Shown one piece after another: positions 23,361 through 33,407 of a DNA stretch of 37,044 nt. Location: NCBI GenBank assembly GCA_024699045.1, contig JAILQK010000051.1:1-37044 (forward strand). The letters are read 5' to 3'. Each line of letters begins with the position of its first letter. Positions within the stretch are counted from its first letter, which is position 1. The notes beneath the pieces were generated by a model. It saw only the letters and a list, made by a program, of their open reading frames with translations, was not told the DNA's origin and searched no databases. The stretch comes from Lachnospiraceae bacterium. Its GTDB lineage: Bacteria; Bacillota; Clostridia; Lachnospirales; Lachnospiraceae. The position numbers and the translations under genes were made by a program.

Positions 23361-26016
23361 TTATCTGGGTTTCAAGGATCTCGGCGGCTTTTTCCAAAGC
23401 TGCGGGGATCCCGGAGGGATCCTTGCCGCCGGCCTGCGCCATATTGGGACGACCTCCTCCGCCGCCTCCCACACACTTTGCAACTTCCTTTATCAGATTG
23501 CCCGCATGCGCCCCGCCGGCTATCGCACCCTCGGTTGCGGAAACCACGACATTCACCTTGCCGCCCGCCTCGGACAAAAGGACCACGACCCCTTCTTTCA
23601 GCTTCGCCTTAAGCTCATCCGAAAGCTCTCTCAGACCGTTCATGTCGACGCCTGCGGGAGATGCGGTGAGAAGCTTTATCCCTTTTATCTCCTTTACACC
23701 GTCCATGACATTACCGAGCGCCTCCTTTGCCGCCCTGGACTTGAGCGAATCGTTTTCGGCCTTCAGCTCTTTTATTTCCTTCTGCATCTTTCCTATATGG
23801 GCTGCAAGCTCCGAAGGGGTGGATCTGGCGGTCTTTGCGGCCTCCTCCAGGGTCTTTTCGACTCCCTCATAGTATTTGATCACATTATCGCCGGTCACTG
23901 CCTCTATACGCCTCACCCCGGCCGATATGCCCGACTCCGAAAGGATCTTGAAATATCTTATGTCCGAGGTGTTGCCAACATGCGTTCCTCCGCAGAGCTC
24001 AATGGACCAGTCACCCATATTGACGACCCTTACCTCGTCACCGTACTTCTCACCGAAAAGCGCCATGGCTCCGGTCTTTTTTGCGTCCTCCATGGACATT
24101 ATCTTCGTATCCACGGAAAGTGATTCCGCTATCTTTGCGTTTACGATGTCCTCGGTCTTCTTTACCTCATCGGGGCTCATAGCTTTTGAATAGCTGAAAT
24201 CAAACCTTGTCCGTAAGCTGTCCTGATATGACCCCTGCTGCTCGACCCCTTCACCGAGAACCTCCTGCAGCGCCTTCTGTAAAAGATGCGTAGCCGAGTG
24301 ATTCCTGCAGGTATTTGCCCTGTTTACGGCATCGACCTCAAAGGAAGCCTTATCACCGGTTTTAAGCTCTCCTGACTTAACGACGCCCACATGTCCCGTT
24401 CTGTCGCCGGGAAGCTTTATGGTGTCCTCCACGACAAACTCTGCGTCTTTTGTGACTATCCTTCCGATGTCTCCCTTCTGTCCGCCCATGGTTGCGTAGA
24501 AAGGAGTCTCCACGGTGATCACGGTTCCGGTCTCACCGGCCTTCAGGGAATCCACGAGCGCTTTTCCGTCGGAAATCGCAACGATACTGTCCTCGGTCTT
24601 AAGCCTGTCATAGCCCTTGAACACACTTACGATACCGGGATCCATCGCATCATACACCGACATATCATTTGAAAGATCCGCCGAAAAGCTCTGATTCTCC
24701 CTTGCCTTCTTTTTCTGCTCTTCCATGGCAGCCTCAAAGCCCTTTTCATCCACTTCAAGGCCTTTCTCTCCGGCCAGCTCTCTGGTAAGCTCAAGAGGGA
24801 AGCCAAAGGTATCGTACAGGTAAAATGCCGACCTTCCGTCGATCGTCCTGTCCGCCCCTCCCTTTTTGGATACTATCTTTTCAAGCTCCTTCATACCGTT
24901 CTCAAGGGCGCTCTCAAACCTGTCGATCTCGTTTCCGAGTTCCCTTATGATAAAGTCACGGCTCTTTGAAAGGAGCGGATAACTTTTCACATAGATCCTG
25001 TCAATATAGATCCCGGCGATATCGAGCAGCTGCTCCTTTTTAAGTCCGAGGATACGCCCGTGTCTTATGGCCCTGCGGATAAGTCTTCTCAGCACATAGC
25101 CTGCACCGGCATTTGACGGTGTAAGCCGTGCCTCATCTCCGATAAGCATCACGGAGGTTCGAAGATGATCCGCCAGGATCCTCATCGACTTCGTCATGTT
25201 CTCATCCTGCTCGTACTTCTTTCCCGAAGCCTTCTCCACATACTCTATGACCGGCACGAAAAGATCCGTCCGGTACACATCCTTCGTCCCGTTAAGAAAA
25301 GCAAGTATCCTCTCAAGCCCCCAGCCCGTATCCACGTTCTTCTGCTTAAGAGGGGTCAGGCTTCCGTCCTTATGCTTTTCGTACTGCATGAAGACATCGT
25401 TTCCGAGTTCTGTGTACTTGCCGCAGTCACAGCCCGGACCGCAGTCAGGCCCGCAATCGGGGACATCCGCGATATAAAACATCTCACTGTCGGGACCGCA
25501 GGGACCGTATTCCAGACCCCACCAGTTGTCCGAAGCCGGAAGATAATAGATATTCTCCTCCTTGAACCCCGACTCTATGCGATATCTGGCGCCTTCCTCG
25601 TCTCTTGGAGCATTGTCATCCCCGGCAAATACCGTAGCCGCAAGATGCTCCCTGTCAAAGCCGAGTACTCCTGTAAGGAGCTCATAGCTCCACCGGCACC
25701 TCTCCTTCTTGAAATAATCACCGAGGCTCCAGCTCCCCATCATCTCAAAGAAAGTCACGTGGCTCTTGTCTCCCACGGAATCGATATCGTTCGTTCTGAC
25801 GCAGCCCTGCACGTTACAAAGCCTCTGCCCCTTCGGATGCTTCTGGCCCAGCAGATAGGGCATCAGAGGCTGCATCCCCGCCACATTGAACAGGACTCCG
25901 GTTGAGCCGTCCGACACGAGCGACACCGCGCCTACGTCCACATGACCTCTCTCCTTATAGAACTCCTTCCACGCATTCCTTAATTCGTCTGATGTAAACT
26001 GCTTCATTGGTATCAT
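23356..26016 (-). CDS. alaS: Alanyl-tRNA synthetase
   Basis: An 886-residue class II synthetase of normal length. The N-terminal catalytic core starts with ELRNAWKEFYKERGH, then LFNVAGMQPLMPYLLG. The editing domain carries zinc ligands HSATH (about residue 570) and CGGTHV (about 672), used to clear Ser- and Gly-tRNA(Ala). A C-Ala domain ends with GGGGGGRPNMAQAGG. The enzyme charges tRNA(Ala). It follows glyS by 18 bases, suggesting a shared transcript. No T-box leader is visible ahead of either gene. A Cys cluster CGPDCGPGCDCG (near residue 190) is an addition in the catalytic region seen in many Firmicutes. Confidence 0.97.
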   Translation of the reverse strand: MIPMKQFTSDELRNAWKEFYKERGHVDVGAVSLVSDGSTGVLFNVAGMQPLMPYLLGQKHPKGQRLCNVQGCVRTNDIDSVGDKSHVTFFEMMGSWSLGDYFKKERCRWSYELLTGVLGFDREHLAATVFAGDDNAPRDEEGARYRIESGFKEENIYYLPASDNWWGLEYGPCGPDSEMFYIADVPDCGPDCGPGCDCGKYTELGNDVFMQYEKHKDGSLTPLKQKNVDTGWGLERILAFLNGTKDVYRTDLFVPVIEYVEKASGKKYEQDENMTKSMRILADHLRTSVMLIGDEARLTPSNAGAGYVLRRLIRRAIRHGRILGLKKEQLLDIAGIYIDRIYVKSYPLLSKSRDFIIRELGNEIDRFESALENGMKELEKIVSKKGGADRTIDGRSAFYLYDTFGFPLELTRELAGEKGLEVDEKGFEAAMEEQKKKARENQSFSADLSNDMSVYDAMDPGIVSVFKGYDRLKTEDSIVAISDGKALVDSLKAGETGTVITVETPFYATMGGQKGDIGRIVTKDAEFVVEDTIKLPGDRTGHVGVVKSGELKTGDKASFEVDAVNRANTCRNHSATHLLQKALQEVLGEGVEQQGSYQDSLRTRFDFSYSKAMSPDEVKKTEDIVNAKIAESLSVDTKIMSMEDAKKTGAMALFGEKYGDEVRVVNMGDWSIELCGGTHVGNTSDIRYFKILSESGISAGVRRIEAVTGDNVIKYYEGVEKTLEEAAKTARSTPSELAAHIGKMQKEIKELKAENDSLKSRAAKEALGNVMDGVKEIKGIKLLTASPAGVDMNGLRELSDELKAKLKEGVVVLLSEAGGKVNVVVSATEGAIAGGAHAGNLIKEVAKCVGGGGGGRPNMAQAGGKDPSGIPAALEKAAEILETQIK

Positions 26017-26034
26017 TCTCCGTTCGGTTTTCTG

Positions 26035-27423
26035 TCAAAGATCAAATCTGCCGTTAAAGTATGCTTCAAGCTCCGCGATCGGAACCCTCTCCTGCTCCAT
26101 GGTATCACGGTCTCTTATTGTTACGGCATTATCCGTTTCGGAATCAAAATCATATGTCACGCAGTACGGAGTGCCTATCTCGTCCTGTCTCCTGTACCGT
26201 TTGCCTATCGCTCCCCTGTCATCAAACTCACAGTTGTAATGCTTTGAGAGCATATCGTATATCTTTTCGGCGCCCTCGTTAAGCTTCTTGGACAGAGGCA
26301 GGACCCCTATCTTAACGGGAGCAAGCGCAGGATGGAAATGCATCACCGTCCTTACATCTCCGCCCTCAAGGGTCTCCTCATCGTAAGCTTCGCAGAGAAA
26401 TGCAAGCACTACTCTGTCCGCTCCGAGTGAAGGCTCGATAACATAAGGCAGATATTTTTCATTGGTCGTATCATCAAAATAAGTCATATCCTGGCCTGAA
26501 GTATTCTGATGCTGGGACAGATCATAATCGGTCCTGTCGGCGATCCCCCACAGCTCTCCCCATCCGAACGGGAATAAGTACTCCAGATCGGTCGTCGCTT
26601 TGGAATAAAAAGCAAGCTCCGCAGGATCATGGTCCCTTGTCTTGATATGCTCCGGTTTCATGCCAAGATCGTGAAGGAAATCTATGCAATACTGTTTCCA
26701 GTATGCGAACCATTCCAGATCGGTTCCGGGCTTACAGAAAAATTCAAGCTCCATCTGCTCGAATTCCCGGGTCCTGAAAGTGAAGTTACCCGGAGTGATC
26801 TCGTTTCTGAAGGATTTACCGATCTGACCTATGCCGAACGGAACCTTCTTTCTTGAGGTCCGCTGTACATTCTTGAAGTTTACAAAGATTCCCTGGGCCG
26901 TCTCGGGTCTTAGATAGACAACGTTCTTTGCATCCTCGGTGACTCCCTGGAAGGTCTTGAACATAAGGTTAAACTGTCTGATATCGGTAAAATTGTGTTT
27001 GCCGCAGGTCGGACACGGGATCGAATTCTTCTTGATGAAATCCATCATTTCTTCATTTGACCAGCCGTCGACCGAGGTCTCCGTGGTTACCCCGTTGGCC
27101 TTTGTCCAGTCTTCGATTATATTATCCGCCCTGAATCTCTCGTGGCACTCCTTACAATCGATCAGGGGGTCCGAGAAGCTCCCTATGTGTCCCGATGCCA
27201 CATATGTCTGCGTATTCATCAGGATCGCGCAATCGACGCCGACATTATATTTATTGCCCGTTACAAAGCGGCTCCACCACGCTTTTTTCATATTGTTCTT
27301 AAGCTCCACTCCGAGATTTCCGTAATCCCAGGTGTTTGCAAGTCCGCCGTATATCTCCGATCCGGGATAGATAAATCCCCTGCCCTTACAAAGATTTACG
27401 ATCTTCTCCATAGAATCAACCAC
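26035..27423 (-). CDS. glyS: Glycyl-tRNA synthetase, alpha2 type
   Basis: A 462-residue class II enzyme of the single-chain (homodimeric) kind, with [22 protein letters not shown] near the N-terminus (about 14-35). [15 protein letters not shown], the motif 2 region [11 protein letters not shown] and a C-terminal anticodon-binding domain ([16 protein letters not shown] end) follow. The enzyme charges tRNA(Gly). A zinc-like set ([15 protein letters not shown]) is present in the insertion near residues 90-145. GTG at 27423 has GAGGG seven bases upstream, and the in-frame ATG at 27411 is a weaker alternative. It lies between an unknown membrane protein gene and alaS. Confidence 0.96.
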   Translation of the reverse strand: MVDSMEKIVNLCKGRGFIYPGSEIYGGLANTWDYGNLGVELKNNMKKAWWSRFVTGNKYNVGVDCAILMNTQTYVASGHIGSFSDPLIDCKECHERFRADNIIEDWTKANGVTTETSVDGWSNEEMMDFIKKNSIPCPTCGKHNFTDIRQFNLMFKTFQGVTEDAKNVVYLRPETAQGIFVNFKNVQRTSRKKVPFGIGQIGKSFRNEITPGNFTFRTREFEQMELEFFCKPGTDLEWFAYWKQYCIDFLHDLGMKPEHIKTRDHDPAELAFYSKATTDLEYLFPFGWGELWGIADRTDYDLSQHQNTSGQDMTYFDDTTNEKYLPYVIEPSLGADRVVLAFLCEAYDEETLEGGDVRTVMHFHPALAPVKIGVLPLSKKLNEGAEKIYDMLSKHYNCEFDDRGAIGKRYRRQDEIGTPYCVTYDFDSETDNAVTIRDRDTMEQERVPIAELEAYFNGRFDL

Positions 27424-27456
27424 TTCAAAACCCTCTCTTTCTGTTGATATGATGGC

Positions 27457-27495
27457 GTTCCCGGATGCCGTGATATTTCTCCGGGGACCGGGAAC
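27457..27495. other. Inverted repeat in the leader of glyS
   Basis: GTTCCCGG (27457-27464) and CCGGGAAC (27488-27495) are perfectly complementary with a 23-base loop that itself contains CCGG pairs. There is no T-run on either side and no T-box consensus. It may be a weak structure in the 84-base gap; the function is unknown. Confidence 0.35.
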
Positions 27496-27507
27496 AAATA
27501 CTTAACT

Positions 27508-28155
27508 CTAATAGATCACAAAAGCTATGTTGCCTTCTTCCGTTGTACAATGCGCAAGTTTCGGATTCTCCGGATCGATCGTCACGGAACCTCCGGTATA
27601 CAGTATCTTTTTAGGACAAAGGATATCGAGCGGCTCGGAAACGATCACCGCATGGGATCCTCCCGCCTTTATCGCACCACTGTCAAAACTCACTCCCTGA
27701 GACAAAAGATTATCGATCGTATCGGCATAAAAGACCTCATCATTGAAAGCCGCCACATCATCATCACTTTCATATTCAAGCTCAAGCCATGCCTGTCCGT
27801 CGTCGAAATCAAGATCCTTCATGCTGATCCTGCCTTCGGAAGCCGCCACCCTGTTTTCGATATCCGTCCTCAGGGAGGCTTCATCATAGAATCCGGGATT
27901 GAACTCCTCGATTATCGTCTCCGATATGTTTCCCTTTCTCCCTACGGTTATGGTCGTCACCGTGAAATCCGATGATGTGCCCCCCGCCAAGGCATTGTAG
28001 ATCTGATAGATCCCCAGAAATATAAGGACGATCGATAAGAGCAGCCCCAGTGACAGTAATAATTTCCTGATAAAGATTATCCTGGCGTTTTTCTTTTTTT
28101 TCTTTCTTTTTTTCTTTGTCTGATTATTGCTGTAATGTCTTTTTGTCTGAGGCAT
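27508..28155 (-). CDS. Unknown membrane-anchored protein, Lys-rich N-terminus
   Basis: A 215-residue protein I do not recognise as a named family. It begins with a strongly basic stretch (NNQTKKKRKKKKKNAR), then one hydrophobic helix (about 31-50, LLLSLGLLLSIVLIFLGIYQ). The rest is acidic and predicted extracellular, starting TVTTITVGRKGNISETIIEEF. The layout fits a type II, single-pass surface protein. Proteins of this shape occur next to recO in Lachnospiraceae as far as I recall, but the function is unassigned. AGGTGAG lies just before the ATG, four bases from the recO stop, so it is in the era-recO unit. Confidence 0.8.
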   Translation of the reverse strand: MPQTKRHYSNNQTKKKRKKKKKNARIIFIRKLLLSLGLLLSIVLIFLGIYQIYNALAGGTSSDFTVTTITVGRKGNISETIIEEFNPGFYDEASLRTDIENRVAASEGRISMKDLDFDDGQAWLELEYESDDDVAAFNDEVFYADTIDNLLSQGVSFDSGAIKAGGSHAVIVSEPLDILCPKKILYTGGSVTIDPENPKLAHCTTEEGNIAFVIY

Positions 28156-28159
28156 CTTC

Positions 28160-28816
28160 TCACCTGCAATATCCCAATTCTCTCATAACATCAAGGGATC
28201 TGAAATTTCCCTGGATGTATCTTTTTCTGTATTCATCGGCTATGTCCGAAAGCTCCGCTTCCACATCCTCTTTTACCTTAAAGGAATAAATATCCTTTAT
28301 CCCGGAGCTTACGATATGATCCATGGCTCTTGCCGTGCCCCCAAGGAGCGCCCTTTCGGGGATTCCGGGATAGAGCCCGTTTTCCTGTACCATCCGCAGT
28401 TCATACACCGCGCGTATCAGTCTGTTATCAATGCTCTCCGTGCCGAGGGCCTGGAGAGAGCGGTACAGGAGCAGCAGGATCTCCCTGCCGTCCATATTCT
28501 CCCGGACACAGTATCCCGCCAGATCCGCAAAATATGAAGCGTAGCACATAAGCTCCATATCCTGCCTGATACTCTCAAAATAATTCGTTATCCGGATATC
28601 CGAAAGATTATAAGCATTCTTGCCGGCAAAAACCTTGAACTCTCCGAAAGCGAACGGGTCTGTCATCCCGATGAATTTTGAATTCTGTCTCCTTACTCCT
28701 CTGGCAAAGACCGTGATCCTGCCCAGATCGGAAGTCAGCACCACAAGTCTTTTGTCGTACTCCATATGATCATAACCCGCGATCACCATCCCTGTTGTGG
28801 TTATAAGATCATTCAC
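28160..28816 (-). CDS. recO: DNA repair protein RecO
   Basis: A 218-residue protein with the RecO N-terminal OB fold (TTGMVIAGYDHMEYDKRLVVL, then GRITVFARGVRR) and the helical C-terminal domain. RecO loads RecA at gaps with RecR. Many Firmicutes RecO proteins are about 240-260 residues and carry a four-Cys zinc finger. Here no CxxC pair is visible, so the zinc-finger part is missing or reduced. GTG is the start, overlapping the era stop (GTGA). Gene order era-recO is normal for the group. Confidence 0.9.
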   Translation of the reverse strand: MNDLITTTGMVIAGYDHMEYDKRLVVLTSDLGRITVFARGVRRQNSKFIGMTDPFAFGEFKVFAGKNAYNLSDIRITNYFESIRQDMELMCYASYFADLAGYCVRENMDGREILLLLYRSLQALGTESIDNRLIRAVYELRMVQENGLYPGIPERALLGGTARAMDHIVSSGIKDIYSFKVKEDVEAELSDIADEYRKRYIQGNFRSLDVMRELGYCR

Positions 28817-29724
28817 TTCCGCCCTTTATCCTTATCGGTATAACCGAGGCTCTTCAGCATCATGGGATCCTGTCTCCAGTCCTGTCGCACCTTGACAAAA
28901 AGCTTCAGGTTCACTCTGCTCTCAAGCAGCTGCTCGATATCCTTCCGGCTTTCAGTGCCTATCTTCTTCAACATCGAACCGCCCTTGCCGATCACGATCC
29001 CTTTGTGGGAATCCTTCTCACAGATCACATCAGCCTCTATATCTATAAGTCCGTTGTCTCTTTCCCTGAACGTGAGAACGCTTACCGCTATCCCATGCGG
29101 AACTTCTTCCTTGAGGTTCCTGAGAGTCTTTTCCCGTATGATCTCCGCGACTATGTCTCTTTCGGTCTCATCTGTCACTGTGTCCTCGTCATACAACATC
29201 GGCCCTTCCGGAAGCCGGCTTATGATCGTATCGATGAGAGCATCGGTATTTATCCCCTTCAGGGCGGAAACCGGGACTGCCTCGCAGATCTCAAGCGCTT
29301 CGCGGTATGTCCTTATTGCCGCTTCGATGTGCTCCCCGTCCGTCGTATCGGATTTATTGACCGCAAGTATCACCGGTCTTCCGGCTCTTTTTATCCGCTC
29401 GATCATCCGCTGCTCGCCCTTGCCTATATAGGTCTCGGGCTCGACCACGAATAATATGAGATCCACCTCGGACACCGACTTGTAAGCCGTATTGTCCATA
29501 TACTCCGAAAGCCTGTTGTGCGGAAGATGGATCCCCGGAGTATCTACAAATACTATCTGTCCCTTCTCATTGGTAAAGACTGTCTGCAGTCTGCGACGGG
29601 TCGTCTGAGGCTTCCCTGAGGTTATGGCTATCTTCATGCCGATAAGACGGTTCATGAGCGTGGATTTACCCACGTTGGTGCGCCCGACTATCGCAACAAA
29701 ACCGGAACGGAATGCTTCACTCAA
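28813..29724 (-). CDS. era: GTPase Era
   Basis: A 303-residue protein with the G1 motif GRTNVGKS (14-21), G2 TT, DTPG for G3, NKSD for G4 and SALKG for G5. A C-terminal KH domain follows, with GKGGSMLKKIGTESRKDIE. Era binds the 3' end of 16S rRNA and checks 30S assembly. The start codon is TTG, sharing two bases with the M16 peptidase stop (TTGA); no other start lies before the G1 motif. Translation is therefore probably coupled to the upstream gene. Length and motifs are normal. Confidence 0.97.
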   Translation of the reverse strand: MSEAFRSGFVAIVGRTNVGKSTLMNRLIGMKIAITSGKPQTTRRRLQTVFTNEKGQIVFVDTPGIHLPHNRLSEYMDNTAYKSVSEVDLILFVVEPETYIGKGEQRMIERIKRAGRPVILAVNKSDTTDGEHIEAAIRTYREALEICEAVPVSALKGINTDALIDTIISRLPEGPMLYDEDTVTDETERDIVAEIIREKTLRNLKEEVPHGIAVSVLTFRERDNGLIDIEADVICEKDSHKGIVIGKGGSMLKKIGTESRKDIEQLLESRVNLKLFVKVRQDWRQDPMMLKSLGYTDKDKGRK

Positions 29725-32648
29725 AGCAGATTATCAACCTTTCCGAACAGCTCGCGGTTCTCGTCTATCTTTGACTCGGAGCCGACGACCACAAGAGTAT
29801 TGTCCTCGATAATGGCATCCAGATAAGCTGCAAGCGCCCTGATGCTGTCTTTATTGCAGGCAAGGATCTCATCCCTCTCCTTTTGTATGTCTTCAAAGGA
29901 TATCCCCTGCATATATGCCGAAAGGCTCCTCATTCCCTCGGTCTTCGGCGTAAGCGGTGTATCGATATCGGAGATCGTCCCTATGATGAATTTGACCATA
30001 TCCCTATCGGAAACCTCAAAATTCCTGATATGATCCGCAGCGTTTTCAAAGACCTTTATGGAATTTCTTAAATGCGGATCCCTGTAGGTGCTGAAATATG
30101 CATGCCCCGTTCTTCTGAATGCGGCCCCGCATCCGTAAGCGCCGCCCATCACCCTTATATTGTTCCAAAGATAATCATATCCGAGTATCACGCGAAGCAC
30201 CCTGAGCTCCCCTCTGTAGGGAAGTCCGTGGGTCCTGAAATTACCTGCCTTTGCCACGAACTGAACCTGAGAAGCCGTCCTGAAGCCCTCGTTCTTCCTG
30301 GTCTGTGCAAATACAAAATCGGTCATCTTCGATCTCTTGTCCGAAAGCTTCCCGATAAAACCTTTGACCTGCGAAGTAAAGCTTTCGGCCATCTCCGATG
30401 AACCTGTTATGTCGAGCATCAGATTGTCTTTATGCAGCAGTATGTCCAGGGTCTCCTGCAGACCGGCCTTCAGCTTCGAAGACATGGTCTCGAAATTCTT
30501 CTCGAGGTCATCGATAAAACGGTAAAAGTCGATCCCGTGAACCTTATCACCGTAATAATAAATATCTGAGATATATGAGAGCGCCCTCTCGGTAGCGGTG
30601 ACATTGCCCCCGGCTACAAGCGAAGCCTGAAGCCTTGACTTTATCATCCGGATTATCTCTCTGAGTCTCTTGTCATCCGAAAAATCGGTTGAGAACAATA
30701 TCTCATCGGCAAGCTTCAGGAAATCGGGGATATTGTCCGCAAACACTCTTGTCCTCACCTCAAACTCCTGATCAAAATCAGATCCTGAGACGATATCCGG
30801 GTACGCCGAAGGAACAAAAGCCATCCCGCCCGTAGCAAGGTTGATCTCGGAATTCAGATCCTCGTATGTATGCTTTGCGGTATTCACATTGCCGAGTACC
30901 GCTCCGAGAAGCCCCAGATAGGGAACGAGCCGTTCGGGAACCGCCTGAGCCGAGAACATAAGCCCTATATAGGCTATCCCGTTGGTCTGCACCTCATGAT
31001 GTATGAGCTTTACTCCGGAAACACTGAGTTCGGTGTTCTTAAGCGGAAGTGCCTCTTTGTCGATATCCGATATCTCAAGGAGCGGCACGGTAAGGAGCTC
31101 CTCCTCGGTAGACGGCTCCTCCTGATAGGCTTTAAGCTCCCTGGTCTCCTTTACGATCTCCTGTATCTCTTCCTGAGAAAGGGAAGCCTTGTACTTTCTG
31201 AGCGCGCTTTGGACCGCCTTTTCCCGTTTCAGGGTAAGACCCTTCTCCGGCTTAAGAAGGACTACTGACGAATGCGGATTGTCTATGAGATATTTTTCAA
31301 TAAGCTCCTCAAAATATCTGCTTCCCGATTCGACCTCCTTTTTAAGAAAGGCATAGGTCTGGTTCTGCTCGATATGCATGAAGGGATCGCTGTCCTTATA
31401 AAGCCATGAATCGAGTGATTTAAGGCCGTACATGAGTCCCTTCGGGTAAGACCCGAAATCGGCCTCCCTGTATCTGAATTCGGAGGCATTTATCCCGGCA
31501 AGCAGTGTTTTCCTGTTAAGACCGTTCTTTACGATATCCGTGAGAGTCTTTCTGATCACCCTCAGGAATTTATCCTTGTCCGACACATCGGCGTACTTTG
31601 AAATGACCGCAAAATAAGGCTGAAGTATCCCGTTCTCGTAGGAGCTCTCAACATCCTGTCCGATCTTTGCATCGAGCAGGGCCTGCTTAAGCGGCGCTCC
31701 CGGACTCTCGAGCAGTGCATACTGCAGAATGGAAAAAGCCACATTGAGTCTCGGATCCAGATTATCCTTTATCACACAGTTATAAGAAAGATAGGTGTTA
31801 TGCAGAGTGCTTTCGGAATCGGAAAGTCCGTAGGTCTTCTCGAAGTCCACGGTCTTGGTAAACGGATCCTGTCTTTCTATCGCGGACTTGATCTTCTCGG
31901 CCTTGTATTTTGAAAGATATTCCTTGTCAAGCCATGTCAGGCGCTCCACCATGTCACAATCGCCGTACAGATAGATGTACGAATTGGAAGGATGATAGTA
32001 CTTGCGGTGCATCTCCAGAAACTGCTCATAGGTAAGCTGCGGGATCTCCTCGGGATCTCCGCCGGATTCCAGTGCATAGGCGGTATCCGGATACAGCGAT
32101 GCCAGGATATATCTTTCGAGCACATCATCGGGATTGGAATAAGCGCCCTTCATCTCGTTATACACTACTCCGTTATACTTAAGCTCATCTCTTTCCGACA
32201 TGAGCTCATAATGCCACCCCTCCTGCTGGAAGATCTTTTTATTGCTGTAGATCGCAGGATTGAGCACGGCGTCCATGTATACGTCGGAAAGGTTCGCAAA
32301 ATCCTTGTCATTCGTGCTCGCGACCGGAAATACCGTTTTGTCGGGATAAGTCATCGCATTAAGGAATGTGTTGAGCGACCCCTTTGCAAGCTCGATAAAA
32401 GGATCCTTTGCCTTATATTTTCTCGAACCGCACAGCACTGTATGCTCCAATATATGCGGAGTCCCCGTCGAATCGGAAGGCGGGGTCCGGAACGCGATAT
32501 AAAAGACCTTGTTCCTGTCATCATTTGAAACGACAAAGATCCTGGCTCCGCTCTTTATATGCTGCAAAAGATATCCTTTGGAAGAGATGTCCGGCATCTC
32601 TTTCTTTTTTACTATCCTGTACTGTTTAAGATCTTCTATAGTCTTCAT
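29721..32648 (-). CDS. M16C insulinase-like zinc metallopeptidase
   Basis: A 975-residue protease of the M16C (presequence-protease-like) group. The inverted zinc motif HILEH (65-69) sits in GTPHILEHTVLCGSRKY, with a third ligand Glu165 in VVYNEMKGAY. Later domains (about 510-970) give the second half of the clam-shell, with the conserved GGAYGCGAAF near residue 840. These enzymes digest small peptides in the cytosol. No signal peptide is present. AGGGGG lies four bases before the ATG. The stop overlaps the era start. The sigma-like gene lies nine bases upstream. Confidence 0.95.
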   Translation of the reverse strand: MKTIEDLKQYRIVKKKEMPDISSKGYLLQHIKSGARIFVVSNDDRNKVFYIAFRTPPSDSTGTPHILEHTVLCGSRKYKAKDPFIELAKGSLNTFLNAMTYPDKTVFPVASTNDKDFANLSDVYMDAVLNPAIYSNKKIFQQEGWHYELMSERDELKYNGVVYNEMKGAYSNPDDVLERYILASLYPDTAYALESGGDPEEIPQLTYEQFLEMHRKYYHPSNSYIYLYGDCDMVERLTWLDKEYLSKYKAEKIKSAIERQDPFTKTVDFEKTYGLSDSESTLHNTYLSYNCVIKDNLDPRLNVAFSILQYALLESPGAPLKQALLDAKIGQDVESSYENGILQPYFAVISKYADVSDKDKFLRVIRKTLTDIVKNGLNRKTLLAGINASEFRYREADFGSYPKGLMYGLKSLDSWLYKDSDPFMHIEQNQTYAFLKKEVESGSRYFEELIEKYLIDNPHSSVVLLKPEKGLTLKREKAVQSALRKYKASLSQEEIQEIVKETRELKAYQEEPSTEEELLTVPLLEISDIDKEALPLKNTELSVSGVKLIHHEVQTNGIAYIGLMFSAQAVPERLVPYLGLLGAVLGNVNTAKHTYEDLNSEINLATGGMAFVPSAYPDIVSGSDFDQEFEVRTRVFADNIPDFLKLADEILFSTDFSDDKRLREIIRMIKSRLQASLVAGGNVTATERALSYISDIYYYGDKVHGIDFYRFIDDLEKNFETMSSKLKAGLQETLDILLHKDNLMLDITGSSEMAESFTSQVKGFIGKLSDKRSKMTDFVFAQTRKNEGFRTASQVQFVAKAGNFRTHGLPYRGELRVLRVILGYDYLWNNIRVMGGAYGCGAAFRRTGHAYFSTYRDPHLRNSIKVFENAADHIRNFEVSDRDMVKFIIGTISDIDTPLTPKTEGMRSLSAYMQGISFEDIQKERDEILACNKDSIRALAAYLDAIIEDNTLVVVGSESKIDENRELFGKVDNLL

Positions 32649-32657
32649 ATTACCCCC

Positions 32658-33407
32658 TTATGGGATCAGGCCCTCAATCTGCCCGCCCGAGATCCTCAAT
32701 GCTTCCTGTATCTCGAAAATTTCGATCCCTGTTTCTTCGGAAAGCTCGGCTGCTGTCACCGGTCTTTTCATCTCCTCCGACATGCCCCTTGCTTTCTCGT
32801 TGATATCATTTATGCGCTCCAGCATCTCATCTATCCTCTGTCTGATATCCGTATCTTCATATATCGCGGCATCCATGGCGTCCATGATCAGACCGCCCAC
32901 ATATCCGTCGACCTCGTCCGCATTTTCCAGCACGGTAAGAGACCGTATCGCAGTCATCAGTCCTATATTGCCTTCGCCGATAAGATCCTCTACGGATAGT
33001 GCCTGATACATATACAGTTTTGCGATATCGACCACGTTTCTAAGATAATGGTTCATCAGCACTGTCTGTGCTTCTTCATCATCATCTTCGACCGCCCTGC
33101 TCTTGGCTTCGATTATCTCCTCTTCGGTATATCCGGGCAGAGTTTCAAGATCCTTAAGGTATATCTTCAGATATTCGCCGGCCTCTTTTGTAAGCTCGGG
33201 GGATCCGTCATCCTCCGGACCGGCTTCGCCGAAGCTTATCCCTATATTTTTAAGATAGCCTCTTGTAAGCTCATCTTCCCGTTTATCCATCCCGACCGGA
33301 CCGAGGATCCTGCCATACTCCTCTTCGGTTATATGATTCCGGTTTTCGTGGGCAGTCCTTATGGCTTTCTCAAGCGCCGCTCTGTATTCCGCCTCGACCA
33401 TGCTCAT
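32658..33407 (-). CDS. Sigma-70-like protein lacking promoter-recognition regions
   Basis: A 249-residue acidic protein. Residues 112-152 resemble sigma region 2.1-2.2, with VLMNHYLRNVVDIAKLYM and then SVEDLIGEGNIGLMTAIRSL, the core-RNA-polymerase-binding helices. The following 160-185 segment (YVGGLIMDAMDAAIYED) replaces regions 2.3-2.4, losing the basic and aromatic residues that melt and read the -10. RPVTAAELSEETGIEIFEIQEAL (215-237) resembles region 3.1. Region 4 is absent. It may bind core polymerase as a non-classical sigma or anti-competitor, or have a new role. It starts in an ATGA overlap with the rhomboid-like gene. Confidence 0.8.
   Translation of the reverse strand: MSMVEAEYRAALEKAIRTAHENRNHITEEEYGRILGPVGMDKREDELTRGYLKNIGISFGEAGPEDDGSPELTKEAGEYLKIYLKDLETLPGYTEEEIIEAKSRAVEDDDEEAQTVLMNHYLRNVVDIAKLYMYQALSVEDLIGEGNIGLMTAIRSLTVLENADEVDGYVGGLIMDAMDAAIYEDTDIRQRIDEMLERINDINEKARGMSEEMKRPVTAAELSEETGIEIFEIQEALRISGGQIEGLIP

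Noticed and set aside
26017-27507. T-box riboswitch ahead of glyS or alaS
   Set aside because: The gaps are 84 and 18 bases, and no GGTGGTACCGCG-like box is present.
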